This document shows positions 1 through 5,606 of a DNA stretch of 7,596 nt, piece by piece. Made by a program: the position numbers and the translations under genes. Numbering within the stretch: position 1 is the stretch's first letter; each line of letters begins with the position of its first letter. The stretch is from Acholeplasmataceae bacterium UBA6190 (lineage in GTDB: Bacteria; Bacillota_I; Bacilli_A; Acholeplasmatales; Acholeplasmataceae), in the NCBI GenBank assembly GCA_002422045.1, contig DITG01000003.1, positions 1-7,596 of the forward strand. Reading direction: 5' to 3'. Under the pieces are notes generated by a model, which saw only the letters and a program-made list of their open reading frames with translations, was not told where the DNA came from and did not search any database.

Positions 1-2
1 CG

Positions 3-260
3 GATACCATTGCTGGACTCCACACGTTACCTGCTTCGGTATTTTCTGAGGAATACCAGCTTGAATTCATTCAAACCTACGTCAAGACACTCAAAGCGTT
101 GCCCTTTGTGATTGGCGAACATGTCTGGAATTTCGCAGATTTCATGACCAAACCGGGACTCACTCGAATCCATGGCAACAAAAAAGGTGTCTTCACCCGT
201 GACAGACAACCCAAAATGGTTGCACATTGGCTAAAAGATTACTGGAAACCAACACGCTAA
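3..260 (+). CDS. uidA: Beta-glucuronidase (GH2), C-terminal 85 residues, 5' end outside window
   Basis: This is the end of a family 2 glycoside hydrolase that cleaves beta-D-glucuronides in the cytoplasm. The visible residues align without gaps to the C-terminus of E. coli UidA: the first residue matches UidA Asp508, so the catalytic nucleophile (Glu504 in E. coli) lies only four codons before the window. Trp42 of the fragment matches UidA Trp549 in the WNFADF block. Asn59 and Lys61 match Asn566 and Lys568, the N-x-K pair that recognises the glucuronate carboxylate and separates glucuronidases from galactosidases of the same family. The protein ends about 11 residues earlier than the E. coli enzyme, after the KPTR tail, with a TAA stop. 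It converges on the degV gene, 31 bases away. No good terminator in its own direction is visible: the hairpin at 266-284 has its A-run on the wrong side. The family assignment is secure; substrate range cannot be judged from this part. Confidence 0.93.
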   Translation, partial: DTIAGLHTLPASVFSEEYQLEFIQTYVKTLKALPFVIGEHVWNFADFMTKPGLTRIHGNKKGVFTRDRQPKMVAHWLKDYWKPTR

Positions 261-284
261 AAAAAAGAGCCCTGGGTGGGCTCT
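258..284 (-). terminator. Rho-independent terminator of the degV gene
   Basis: A perfect 7-bp stem (AGAGCCC at 266-272, GGGCTCT at 278-284) with a 5-base loop is followed, read on the minus strand, by a run of T from the A-tract at 259-266. It begins 8 bases past the degV stop. Read on the plus strand there is no U-tract after the hairpin, so it should serve degV and only poorly the glucuronidase gene. Confidence 0.85.
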
Positions 285-291
285 GAAGTGA

Positions 292-1140
292 TTATTTAAT
301 ACGTCTTGCCACATAGGCAAACATCATGGGTCCTGTATGAATACCAAGCACTGGTGTCAGTGGTGACAACTGCAAGTGTCTGACATTCAGTTGATTCTTG
401 AGTTTTTCTCCAAGTTCAGCAGCTTTGGCTTGGTCATCGCCATAATGCACAGTCAAGTCAATCAAGTCTGTGCCAAATTTCTGCACGAGCAGATCTTTCA
501 TGGCAATCAGTGATCTTTGGAGTCCGATGGCTTTGGACAACGTGACATAGACACCTTCGTCATTGACGGTGATGACTGGTTTGACATGAAGAAGTTCACC
601 GATGGTGCCTTCGACTTTGCCGATTCTACCACCACGCTTCAAATACTTGAGCGTATTGATTGTGTAAATGGCCAAACTGTCTTCATAACGCAGTTTCTTG
701 AGTTTTTCAACGATTTCTGCAACTGGCAATTTCTGCGCTGCAAGTTCCATCGCATACTCGATCATGTAGCCTAATCCGCCACCGAGTGTCTTGGAGTCTA
801 AATGGGTGATGTTGATGCCTGTAACGGATTCAAAGGCGAGTCTGAATGCATTGAATGTTCCTGATAGACCAGAAGACAAATTGATGACGAGTGCATCGGT
901 ATAACCTTTTTTCTTAAGTGATTCTAACAGTTCTGTCAAGTCATCGAGATTGGGCAAGCTGGTAGTGATATGATTGGTGTCGATTTTTTCATAAACTTCC
1001 TGAGCGGAAATTTCAATCTGATCTCTAAAATTCTTACCATCGATGACGATCATCAGGGGAATAACGAAGAGATCCTTGTACTTTTTAAGCGTGGTTGGCA
1101 ATAAATTTGATGCTGAATCTGTAATGATTGCTAATTTCAT
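292..1140 (-). CDS. degV: DegV family fatty-acid-binding protein
   Basis: DegV proteins are cytosolic two-domain proteins that bind one fatty acid; in Gram-positive bacteria some (FakB) present it to the kinase FakA, which makes acyl-phosphate for phospholipid synthesis. This 282-residue protein has the usual family length. The family landmarks occur in order: an N-terminal IITDSAS strand-turn (Asp8, Ser9), the TTSLPN motif around residues 59-64 whose Thr-Ser contacts the lipid carboxylate, LSSGLSGT at 88-95, LDSKTLGGG at 114-122, YLKRGGRIG at 166-174, and the C-terminal GIHTGP at 266-271 with the lipid-contacting His268. Start: the ATG is preceded by a purine-rich AAAGAGAAAAG stretch that is a weak Shine-Dalgarno. 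It is a single gene with its own promoter (1217-1245) and terminator. No fakA is in the window, so its role as a FakB is inferred; the nearby PlsC acyltransferase is suggestive but lies in a separate unit. Confidence 0.93.
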   Translation of the reverse strand: MKLAIITDSASNLLPTTLKKYKDLFVIPLMIVIDGKNFRDQIEISAQEVYEKIDTNHITTSLPNLDDLTELLESLKKKGYTDALVINLSSGLSGTFNAFRLAFESVTGINITHLDSKTLGGGLGYMIEYAMELAAQKLPVAEIVEKLKKLRYEDSLAIYTINTLKYLKRGGRIGKVEGTIGELLHVKPVITVNDEGVYVTLSKAIGLQRSLIAMKDLLVQKFGTDLIDLTVHYGDDQAKAAELGEKLKNQLNVRHLQLSPLTPVLGIHTGPMMFAYVARRIK

Positions 1141-1216
1141 TTCTTTTCTCTTTTCTTTAGTTTTTTTGGTATGTTGAACCCATCAGGTTTAGTTAAATCA
1201 TTTGAAGTACAAATTA

Positions 1217-1245
1217 AGCATACCATGAGACCGAATGTGTGTCAA
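1217..1245 (-). promoter_or_regulatory. Sigma-A-type promoter for degV
   Basis: On the minus strand a perfect -35 TTGACA (plus-strand 1240-1245) is separated by exactly 17 bases from TATGCT (1217-1222), which is preceded by TGG and so forms an extended -10. This gives a leader of roughly 70 nt before the degV start. A CCATGA motif, one of several CATGG-core repeats in this intergenic region, lies in the spacer next to the -10 box. Confidence 0.75.
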
Positions 1246-1347
1246 TCATCATGGAATCGAGCACATGGAATCACATGATTTTCGGATAAATGCATTCAAA
1301 TCACAGGATAAAAACCTGAATGATCATGGATCAAAAAATATCCATGA
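1222..1347. repeat. Cluster of CATGG-core repeats between divergent promoters
   Basis: The spacer between degV and the nitroreductase gene holds five copies of a CATGG/CCATG core: ACCATGA at 1222-1228, TCATGGAA at 1249-1256, ACATGGAA at 1263-1270, TCATGGAT at 1324-1331 and ATCCATGA at 1340-1347. The second and third form a 9-base direct repeat, CATGGAATC, 14 bases apart. The last two form a perfect 8-bp inverted repeat around an 8-base A-rich centre. Their placement, one inside the degV promoter and the rest between the two promoters, would suit an operator for a DNA-binding regulator. No regulator gene is in the window and no known binding motif is recognised. Confidence 0.4.
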
Positions 1348-1361
1348 AGTATGAATGAGGC

Positions 1362-1390
1362 ATCACAGATTCACCAATGTTTGATACAAT
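1362..1390 (+). promoter_or_regulatory. Promoter of the nitroreductase operon
   Basis: An extended -10, TGATACAAT, has its hexamer TACAAT at 1385-1390. A -35-like ATCACA (4 of 6 matches to TTGACA) lies at 1362-1367 with a 17-base spacer. The transcript would start near 1397, about 20 bases before the ATG at 1417. The inverted repeat at 1324-1347 lies just upstream of the -35. Confidence 0.65.
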
Positions 1391-1416
1391 AGTCATGATA
1401 GAAAGAAGATGAACCT

Positions 1417-2244
1417 ATGACTGACGCAATTCTCGATCGAAAATCCGTAAGAACCTATGAAAAGAAACCGCTTGATCAGCATGACGTTGACCTGATTGGC
1501 GATATCATCACCAAACTGGAACCGAGAAAAGGTCCGTTTGGTTACCAGATCAGGTATTTTTTTTACAATCAAGAAACTTTAATTGATGAAGAAGCCAAAA
1601 AAATCGGAACGTATGGGTTCATCAAAAACGCTCCAGCTTTTGTTGGAGGTGTGATTGAGAATACCTTTTTCGCCATTGTGGATTATGGCTATTTATTTGA
1701 ACAGATGATTTTGATGTTGACCAAAGAAGGATTTGGTACTGTTTGGCTGGGTGGAACGTTCAACCGCAGTTCTTTTGACTCCTACACCAAAAACAATGAA
1801 ATCATCCCTGCCATCACGCCCATCGGATATGAAGCCAATCGACGTTTCTTTGAAAAGGCCATTCGCTATATGGCCAAAGCAAACAGCAGAAAACCATTTT
1901 CTGAAATGTTTTACCTTGAAAACCGCGAGCAACCTCTCTTTGACCAATTTGTAAATGAATGGATGAAACCATGTCTTCAGTATGTCCAGATTGGTCCTTC
2001 AGCTTCTAACAAGCAGCCATGGCGAATCATCATGGATCAAAATCAGGTGCATTTCTATTTGGAAAAAACCCCAAATTACGCGAGCATGATGCCTTTTGAC
2101 ATGCAAGCACTCGATTTAGGTATCGCGATTTGTCATTTCGAACAAGGTTTGATTGAGCAAAAGAAGCGGTATACATTCCAGATCAAACAGAATGTCACTC
2201 AAGAAGGTTGGATCTATATTTTGACCATCTTGATCGAATCTTAG
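1417..2244 (+). CDS. Nitroreductase family protein of the putative TM-nitroreductase type
   Basis: This is a flavin-binding fold protein built of two nitroreductase half-modules in one chain, the arrangement of the putative TM nitroreductase family. The first module opens with the FMN-phosphate motif RKSVRTYE (residues 8-15) and carries GFGTVWLGGTF (105-115) and PAITPIGYE (131-139), the last being the usual strand near the flavin. The second module has GPSASNKQPWRI (193-204), the typical flavin-pocket S-x-x-N-x-QPW block, and a DLGIAICHFE helix (233-242). Likely chemistry is FMN-dependent reduction by NAD(P)H; the substrate is unknown. The ATG follows a GAAAGAAG purine stretch about 8 bases upstream. 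It is the first gene of a three-gene unit, and its TAG stop overlaps the AGGAG ribosome site of the next gene, suggesting translational coupling. The last dozen residues (WIYILTILIES) diverge from what I expect for the family, so a slightly altered C-terminus is possible. Confidence 0.85.
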   Translation: MTDAILDRKSVRTYEKKPLDQHDVDLIGDIITKLEPRKGPFGYQIRYFFYNQETLIDEEAKKIGTYGFIKNAPAFVGGVIENTFFAIVDYGYLFEQMILMLTKEGFGTVWLGGTFNRSSFDSYTKNNEIIPAITPIGYEANRRFFEKAIRYMAKANSRKPFSEMFYLENREQPLFDQFVNEWMKPCLQYVQIGPSASNKQPWRIIMDQNQVHFYLEKTPNYASMMPFDMQALDLGIAICHFEQGLIEQKKRYTFQIKQNVTQEGWIYILTILIES

Positions 2245-2252
2245 GAGATCCT

Positions 2253-3776
2253 ATGCTGAAAGCAGTCTTTTTTGATATGGATGGGACATTGATCGACAGT
2301 GATCAACTGGTTGAAACCATCTATCAAAAGCTCACAACTCAATATCCTCCGGATGTACCATTATCTGCAATTCCTAGACAAGATTTATTTGCAAAATCTT
2401 ACATTGAAGTGATCAAGATGCTTTACAAACGTCAAGATGACCGGTACCTAGAAAAAGTGATGATGTTGCATCAGATGAATCAAGACAAGTTTCTAAAATT
2501 GTTTGATGGCACCCTTGAGATGTTGCAAAGTCTCAAGAGATATCCTGTGTATCTCTTTTTGGTGACTTCTGAGCTGAAAGAGATTGCAACTGAGGAACTG
2601 AAAAAACTGAGGATATTCGATTACTTTGATGACATCATCACAGCGAGTGACCTGATCTTCCAGAAACCGAATCCGGAAGGACTCTTAAAACTGTTGAAAC
2701 GCTATGATTTGAATCCTGATCAGTGTCTGTTCATCGGTGATCAGACATCAGATGCCATGGCTGGAAAGCAAACAGGGATTCAAACGGCATGGATGGGATG
2801 GAATCACTTTAATCATGATGATATTGCACATCATTTTGATCTCAAGTTTTCACACTGGAGCGAGGTATTGAATAGAATCGAAACGGACATGAATGTTATC
2901 AATTTATCCATCACTTCCGAAGTCATCAAGATCATTCAGTTTACCGATTTGCATCTCATGAATGAAGCAAGCGATCGATTGACTTTGGAAGGTATACGTA
3001 AAGCTGTAATATCACTACATCCCGATCTCATTGTACTCACAGGTGATCAGACGATGTCATCTGAGTCAGAGATGCTTTATCGAAAGCTTGTTCAATGGAT
3101 GGATGCCTTTGGCATACCATGGACTCTCGTGTTTGGAAATCATGACACCGATCATGGGATTTCCTACCTCACTTTGATCAGTGCATTGAAAGGATCCAAG
3201 CATTTGATCTTCAGCCCCGGTCCCAAGGCATTAGGATACTCGAACTTTTCTATCTTGATTCAGAATCAAGTAAGACAACCCAGATATCAGCTCATCTTCA
3301 TGGATACGCATGTCGATCAATACTATGCCATTGGCGAAAAACAGACATGGGGATATGGATCGATATCAACAGAACAGATGCAATGGTATGAACAGATGAT
3401 TTCTTTAACTTCAACCACCCAAAGTATGCTCTTCCTTCATATCCCACTTCCGGAATACAACCTTGTCCAACCCGAAGACAAAGACCTTTATCAAGGCAAT
3501 TATCTGGAAAAACCTTCAACACCCCCATATGATTCGGGATTCTTCAACAACATCGTTTCTCACCGTCACACACTAGCGATCTTTGCAGGACACGATCATT
3601 ATAACGATTATCAGTTTATCCATCAGGATATCGCACTCGCCTATGGACGCGTCAGTGGACATTATGATTACGGTCCAAAGGGATTTGCTAAAGGCTTGAG
3701 ATGGATTGAAATCAAGAAAGACAATAGTTTTGACACACACATCATCCTCTATCAGGACATTAAGGACAACTTATGA
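2253..3776 (+). CDS. Fusion of a HAD-family phosphatase with a Dcr2-like metallophosphoesterase
   Basis: One uninterrupted 507-residue frame carries two phosphatase domains. Residues 1-210 are a subfamily I HAD hydrolase with all four motifs: DMDGT (Asp8 nucleophile, Asp10), Thr105/Ser106 in FLVTSE, Lys138 in QKPNPE, and GDQTSD (Asp163, Asp167). Its cap lies at about residues 16-85, as in phosphoglycolate and beta-phosphoglucomutase relatives. Residues 224-500 are a calcineurin-like metallophosphoesterase with every metal ligand: FTDLH (Asp232, His234), GD (Asp265), GNHD (Asn296, His297), His396 in HIPLPEY, and GHDHYND (His447, His449). The HIPLPEY, SGFF and GHDHxND blocks match the Dcr2/purple-acid-phosphatase-like branch. 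No signal peptide is visible, so it is cytoplasmic. The chosen ATG follows AGGAG with good spacing; an in-frame codon at 2208 would lie inside the preceding gene. The linker contains Met213 (2889) without a convincing ribosome site. The TGA stop overlaps the next ATG (ATGA). Both domains look active; substrates are unknown. Confidence 0.9.
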   Translation: MLKAVFFDMDGTLIDSDQLVETIYQKLTTQYPPDVPLSAIPRQDLFAKSYIEVIKMLYKRQDDRYLEKVMMLHQMNQDKFLKLFDGTLEMLQSLKRYPVYLFLVTSELKEIATEELKKLRIFDYFDDIITASDLIFQKPNPEGLLKLLKRYDLNPDQCLFIGDQTSDAMAGKQTGIQTAWMGWNHFNHDDIAHHFDLKFSHWSEVLNRIETDMNVINLSITSEVIKIIQFTDLHLMNEASDRLTLEGIRKAVISLHPDLIVLTGDQTMSSESEMLYRKLVQWMDAFGIPWTLVFGNHDTDHGISYLTLISALKGSKHLIFSPGPKALGYSNFSILIQNQVRQPRYQLIFMDTHVDQYYAIGEKQTWGYGSISTEQMQWYEQMISLTSTTQSMLFLHIPLPEYNLVQPEDKDLYQGNYLEKPSTPPYDSGFFNNIVSHRHTLAIFAGHDHYNDYQFIHQDIALAYGRVSGHYDYGPKGFAKGLRWIEIKKDNSFDTHIILYQDIKDNL

Positions 3777-4372
3777 AAAAACCAATTTATCTATTCCAAG
3801 GCGATTCAATCACAGACTGTAACAGGGACCGCAACCAAGAGAAAAGTTTAGGCGATGGCTATGTGAACGTCTTACAGAGTCGTCATCCGGAACTTTCCAT
3901 CTACAACAAAGGCATCAGTGGAGACAGAGTCAATGAACTGATTGAAAGATGGGAAAACGACACGCTTGCGTTAAAGCCTGATGTTTTATCAATCTATATC
4001 GGGATCAACGATGTATGGCACCACCATGAATGGGGCAAACCATATTCGATTGAGACATTTACAGATATGTATCAGTCATTAATCGATCGGATATTATCAA
4101 GCAAAAGAGATACCAAAATCCTATTGATCAGTCCGTTTGTGCTCAAAATGGGACATTACAAGGACATCTGGCAAGATGACATTGATGATATCATCTTGGC
4201 TGTCGAAACGCTTGCCAAACGCAACCAGACCGTTTATTTGGCATTACAGCCTGTATTTGATCAAGCCAATCAGGTCTACACCATGGAAGAACTGACCTGG
4301 GATGGCGTTCATCCGAAGTTGCTCGGACATGAACTGATTGCTAGTGCGATTGAAAAAGTGCTCAAGATATAA
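3773..4372 (+). CDS. SGNH/GDSL hydrolase, probable carbohydrate or small-ester acetylesterase
   Basis: A serine esterase of the SGNH fold, 199 residues, complete. Block I is FQGDSITDC with nucleophile Ser12; block II has Gly50 in NKGISGD; block III is the IGIND loop with oxyanion-hole Asn79; block V is DGVHP with Asp177 and His180 completing the triad. The text around these blocks (NKGISG, RWENDTLALKPD, IGINDVW, ISPF) closely resembles Geobacillus Axe2-type acetylxylan esterases as I recall them, so deacetylation of a sugar ester is the best guess; the substrate is not provable from sequence. There is no signal peptide, so it acts in the cytoplasm, as expected for trimming imported oligosaccharides. 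The start overlaps the stop of the phosphatase fusion by 4 bases (ATGA), and AAGGA lies 6 bases before the ATG within the upstream gene, so translation is likely coupled. It is the last gene of the unit before the terminator at 4379-4400. Confidence 0.9.
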   Translation: MKKPIYLFQGDSITDCNRDRNQEKSLGDGYVNVLQSRHPELSIYNKGISGDRVNELIERWENDTLALKPDVLSIYIGINDVWHHHEWGKPYSIETFTDMYQSLIDRILSSKRDTKILLISPFVLKMGHYKDIWQDDIDDIILAVETLAKRNQTVYLALQPVFDQANQVYTMEELTWDGVHPKLLGHELIASAIEKVLKI

Positions 4373-4378
4373 AGTCAT

Positions 4379-4400
4379 GACCCGTCACAGGGTCTTTTTT
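4379..4400 (+). terminator. Rho-independent terminator of the nitroreductase-phosphatase-esterase operon
   Basis: GACCC (4379-4383) and GGGTC (4390-4394) form a 5-bp GC-rich stem around a 6-base loop, followed directly by six T. It starts 6 bases after the esterase stop codon. It separates this operon from the plsC promoter that begins 8 bases further on. Confidence 0.8.
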
Positions 4401-4407
4401 ATGTCGT

Positions 4408-4436
4408 TTGTCGTGATGTTTTTTGATGCATATGAT
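4408..4436 (+). promoter_or_regulatory. Promoter of the plsC-type acyltransferase gene
   Basis: TTGTCG (4408-4413; 4 of 6 matches) and TATGAT (4431-4436; 5 of 6) are spaced by exactly 17 bases. The predicted start near 4443 gives a leader of about 30 nt to the ATG at 4473. This supports that ATG over in-frame codons further upstream, which would lie before the transcript start. Confidence 0.65.
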
Positions 4437-4472
4437 ATGATGAAAACAATACATCACAAGTTGAGGTCATCC

Positions 4473-5285
4473 ATGGCAACTACAGTATTTGTCATCACTT
4501 ATCTGATATCACTGATTTTCCTTTCGGTCACTTTTGGCTATCTCTATATCCCCATCTGGTTAATCGCATCCTATGCCATTGGCTTCATTGCCGTCATTAT
4601 AGTTTACCTCACACACTTTCCAATCGTTTTGATCTTATCATCAACACATCCCTACAAAGCATATCTGATGAAAAGTATCGCAAAGTTCATGAATCACCTG
4701 GTGATTCGTCTAAAAGTCAGTGTGAGTGGATTGGAAAACATTCCATCCACTGGCAAACTTGTCGTCTATGCCAATCACAAAGCTTACTCGGATGCCTTTG
4801 CACTACTTGAAGTCTTCAACAGACCGATTACCTTCACACCAAAGAAGTCTGTGCTATCCGTCCCTATCTTGAGACAGTGGCTCAGGGCTTATGATGTCTT
4901 TCCGATCAACCGAAAGAATCACCGGGAAACAGCAGGTGACCTTGAGCATGCAGTGCTTACCGTAAAAAATGGACTTGCAATTTCAATCTTTCCTGAAGGC
5001 AATATCAAGTACCGTCATGAACAGAAAGTCACAGAGATGAAATCCGGTGCTTTCAAACTTGCATTGAAAGCAGAAGCGGATATTTTGGTCATTCGCTTTG
5101 ATGGCAATCATCTGACCAAGAAAAGAACCCCTTTCAAATCGACACCAAGACATTTGACCATCTTGCCAGTGTATCCCTATGAATCATTTAAAACCAAATC
5201 ATCATCAGAGATTTCAGCTGAAGTGATGAAGATGATCAATGATGCAGAAAACAAGGACATTGTCCTCAAAACCAACAGGTTATGA
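4473..5285 (+). CDS. plsC: PlsC-type 1-acyl-glycerol-3-phosphate acyltransferase
   Basis: A 270-residue membrane-associated acyltransferase of the PlsC family, which adds the second fatty acyl chain to lysophosphatidate in phospholipid synthesis. Two hydrophobic segments at about residues 5-25 and 28-56 anchor it. The catalytic motif NHKAYSD (residues 101-107) is a proper N-H-x4-D with His102 and Asp107. VFPINR (142-147) is motif II, and FPEGN (173-177) is motif III, where the common FPEGTR is altered at its last two positions. The usual proline-rich fourth motif is replaced by ILVIRFDGNH (204-213). These changes may mean a different acyl acceptor, so the exact reaction is less certain than the family. 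The ATG at 4473 is chosen because GAGG lies 6 bases upstream and a promoter fits a short leader. The gene stands alone. It ends in TGA and has no immediate terminator, so transcripts may read on into the candidate RNA and its terminator at 5539-5565. Confidence 0.85.
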   Translation: MATTVFVITYLISLIFLSVTFGYLYIPIWLIASYAIGFIAVIIVYLTHFPIVLILSSTHPYKAYLMKSIAKFMNHLVIRLKVSVSGLENIPSTGKLVVYANHKAYSDAFALLEVFNRPITFTPKKSVLSVPILRQWLRAYDVFPINRKNHRETAGDLEHAVLTVKNGLAISIFPEGNIKYRHEQKVTEMKSGAFKLALKAEADILVIRFDGNHLTKKRTPFKSTPRHLTILPVYPYESFKTKSSSEISAEVMKMINDAENKDIVLKTNRL

Positions 5286-5298
5286 AGAATTAAGTTTA

Positions 5299-5323
5299 GA
5301 TATGAATAATCCTAAATCATATC
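5299..5323. repeat. Short inverted repeat downstream of plsC
   Basis: GATATGA (5299-5305) and TCATATC (5317-5323) form a perfect 7-bp stem with an 11-base AT-rich loop, 13 bases after the plsC stop. No T-run follows, so it is not a standard terminator. It could protect the mRNA 3' end or be a protein site; the role is unknown. Confidence 0.35.
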
Positions 5324-5345
5324 CAGATAAAATTCGATCAAAAAG

Positions 5346-5374
5346 ATGACATTTTGCATGAAATGTTGTAAGAT
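5346..5374 (+). promoter_or_regulatory. Promoter for the candidate structured RNA
   Basis: ATGACA (5346-5351; 5 of 6 matches to TTGACA) and TAAGAT (5369-5374; 4 of 6 to TATAAT) are 17 bases apart. The predicted start, 5380-5381, is exactly where the long inverted repeat begins, as expected for an RNA whose 5' end pairs with its 3' region. Confidence 0.55.
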
Positions 5375-5379
5375 GAAGG

Positions 5380-5565
5380 TGTATTCCCCATATATAGATT
5401 TTTAGTTTGACTAGATTAAAGATTAAAGTATTTGGGATGTACTGATTTAAGCTTTAAGAACTGATTTCGAATGTAGTGTTTGTTTTCTGTATGTGTATAT
5501 ATGGGGAATACCTCTTTCAAATCTTGACAGGATGACTTAAAAGACTGCGCTGCAGTCTTTTTTTT
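5380..5565 (+). ncRNA. Candidate structured RNA, 6S-like architecture
   Basis: No credible protein frame is present. The ends pair perfectly: GTATTCCCCATATATA (5381-5396) with TATATATGGGGAATAC (5496-5511), 16 bp. Inside, by hand folding, 5410-5425 pairs with 5462-5477 in 13 of 16 positions including two G-U pairs. This leaves an unpaired central region of 13 bases on the left and 18 T/G-rich bases on the right, and an apical loop of about 36 bases. Terminal stem, central bubble and apical arm within about 185 nt is the layout of 6S RNA, which mimics an open promoter to sequester sigma-A RNA polymerase. A promoter lies immediately upstream and a strong terminator ends the unit. The interior holds tandem GATTAAA copies (5414-5427) and two copies of ACTGATTT (5441-5448 and 5460-5467). 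I do not recognise conserved 6S primary sequence, so another regulatory RNA is possible. The SRP, RNase P and tmRNA hallmarks are absent. Confidence 0.5.
5539..5565 (+). terminator. Strong rho-independent terminator ending the RNA/plsC region
   Basis: AAAAGACTGC (5539-5548) and GCAGTCTTTT (5552-5561) form a 10-bp stem with a 3-base loop and run into eight T in total (5558-5565). On the minus strand the stem is followed by only four T, so it is mainly a plus-strand terminator. Confidence 0.88.
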
Positions 5566-5570
5566 GCATC

Positions 5571-5600
5571 AAAAAAGGACTTCACCAGTGTGAAATCCTT
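5571..5600 (-). terminator. Rho-independent terminator of the ABC transporter / ARH-like operon
   Basis: Read on the minus strand, AAGGATTTCAC pairs with GTGAAGTCCTT (plus-strand 5590-5600 and 5575-5585) over 11 bp with one T-G wobble and a 4-base loop. Six T follow. It starts 6 bases after the stop at 5607 and faces the plus-strand terminator 5 bases away. Confidence 0.88.
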
Positions 5601-5606
5601 CATCTG

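Noticed and set aside
292..1140. Open frames antisense to degV and to the other large genes
   Set aside because: They are shadows of genes with clear family motifs, lack ribosome sites and match nothing recognisable.
2208..2252. 15-residue N-terminal extension of the phosphatase fusion
   Set aside because: It lies inside the nitroreductase gene without a ribosome site, while the ATG at 2253 has AGGAG and begins right at the HAD strand.
2889..3776. Separate metallophosphoesterase gene starting at Met213 of the fusion
   Set aside because: No convincing ribosome site precedes this ATG and the frame is open from the HAD domain. An internal start cannot be excluded but is not supported.
4338..4472. 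45-residue N-terminal extension of the acyltransferase
   Set aside because: It would overlap the esterase gene, the terminator at 4379-4400 and the plsC promoter, has no ribosome site, and adds no family sequence.
3773..5285. Mycoplasma code with TGA as tryptophan
   Set aside because: TGA ends the phosphatase fusion, plsC and permease genes at sensible positions with overlapping starts in two cases, and Trp is always TGG in the genes read.
5375..5407. 10-codon frame MKVYSPYIDF at the start of the candidate RNA
   Set aside because: The ATG lies upstream of the predicted transcript start and has no Shine-Dalgarno.
5414..5427. Tandem GATTAAA units as a CRISPR or other array
   Set aside because: Only two 7-base copies without spacers; part of the AT-rich RNA interior.
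5381..5511. Miniature inverted-repeat transposable element bounded by the 16-bp inverted repeat
   Set aside because: No flanking target-site duplication is visible, and a promoter and terminator sit exactly where an RNA gene would need them. A copy search across the genome could still revive this reading.
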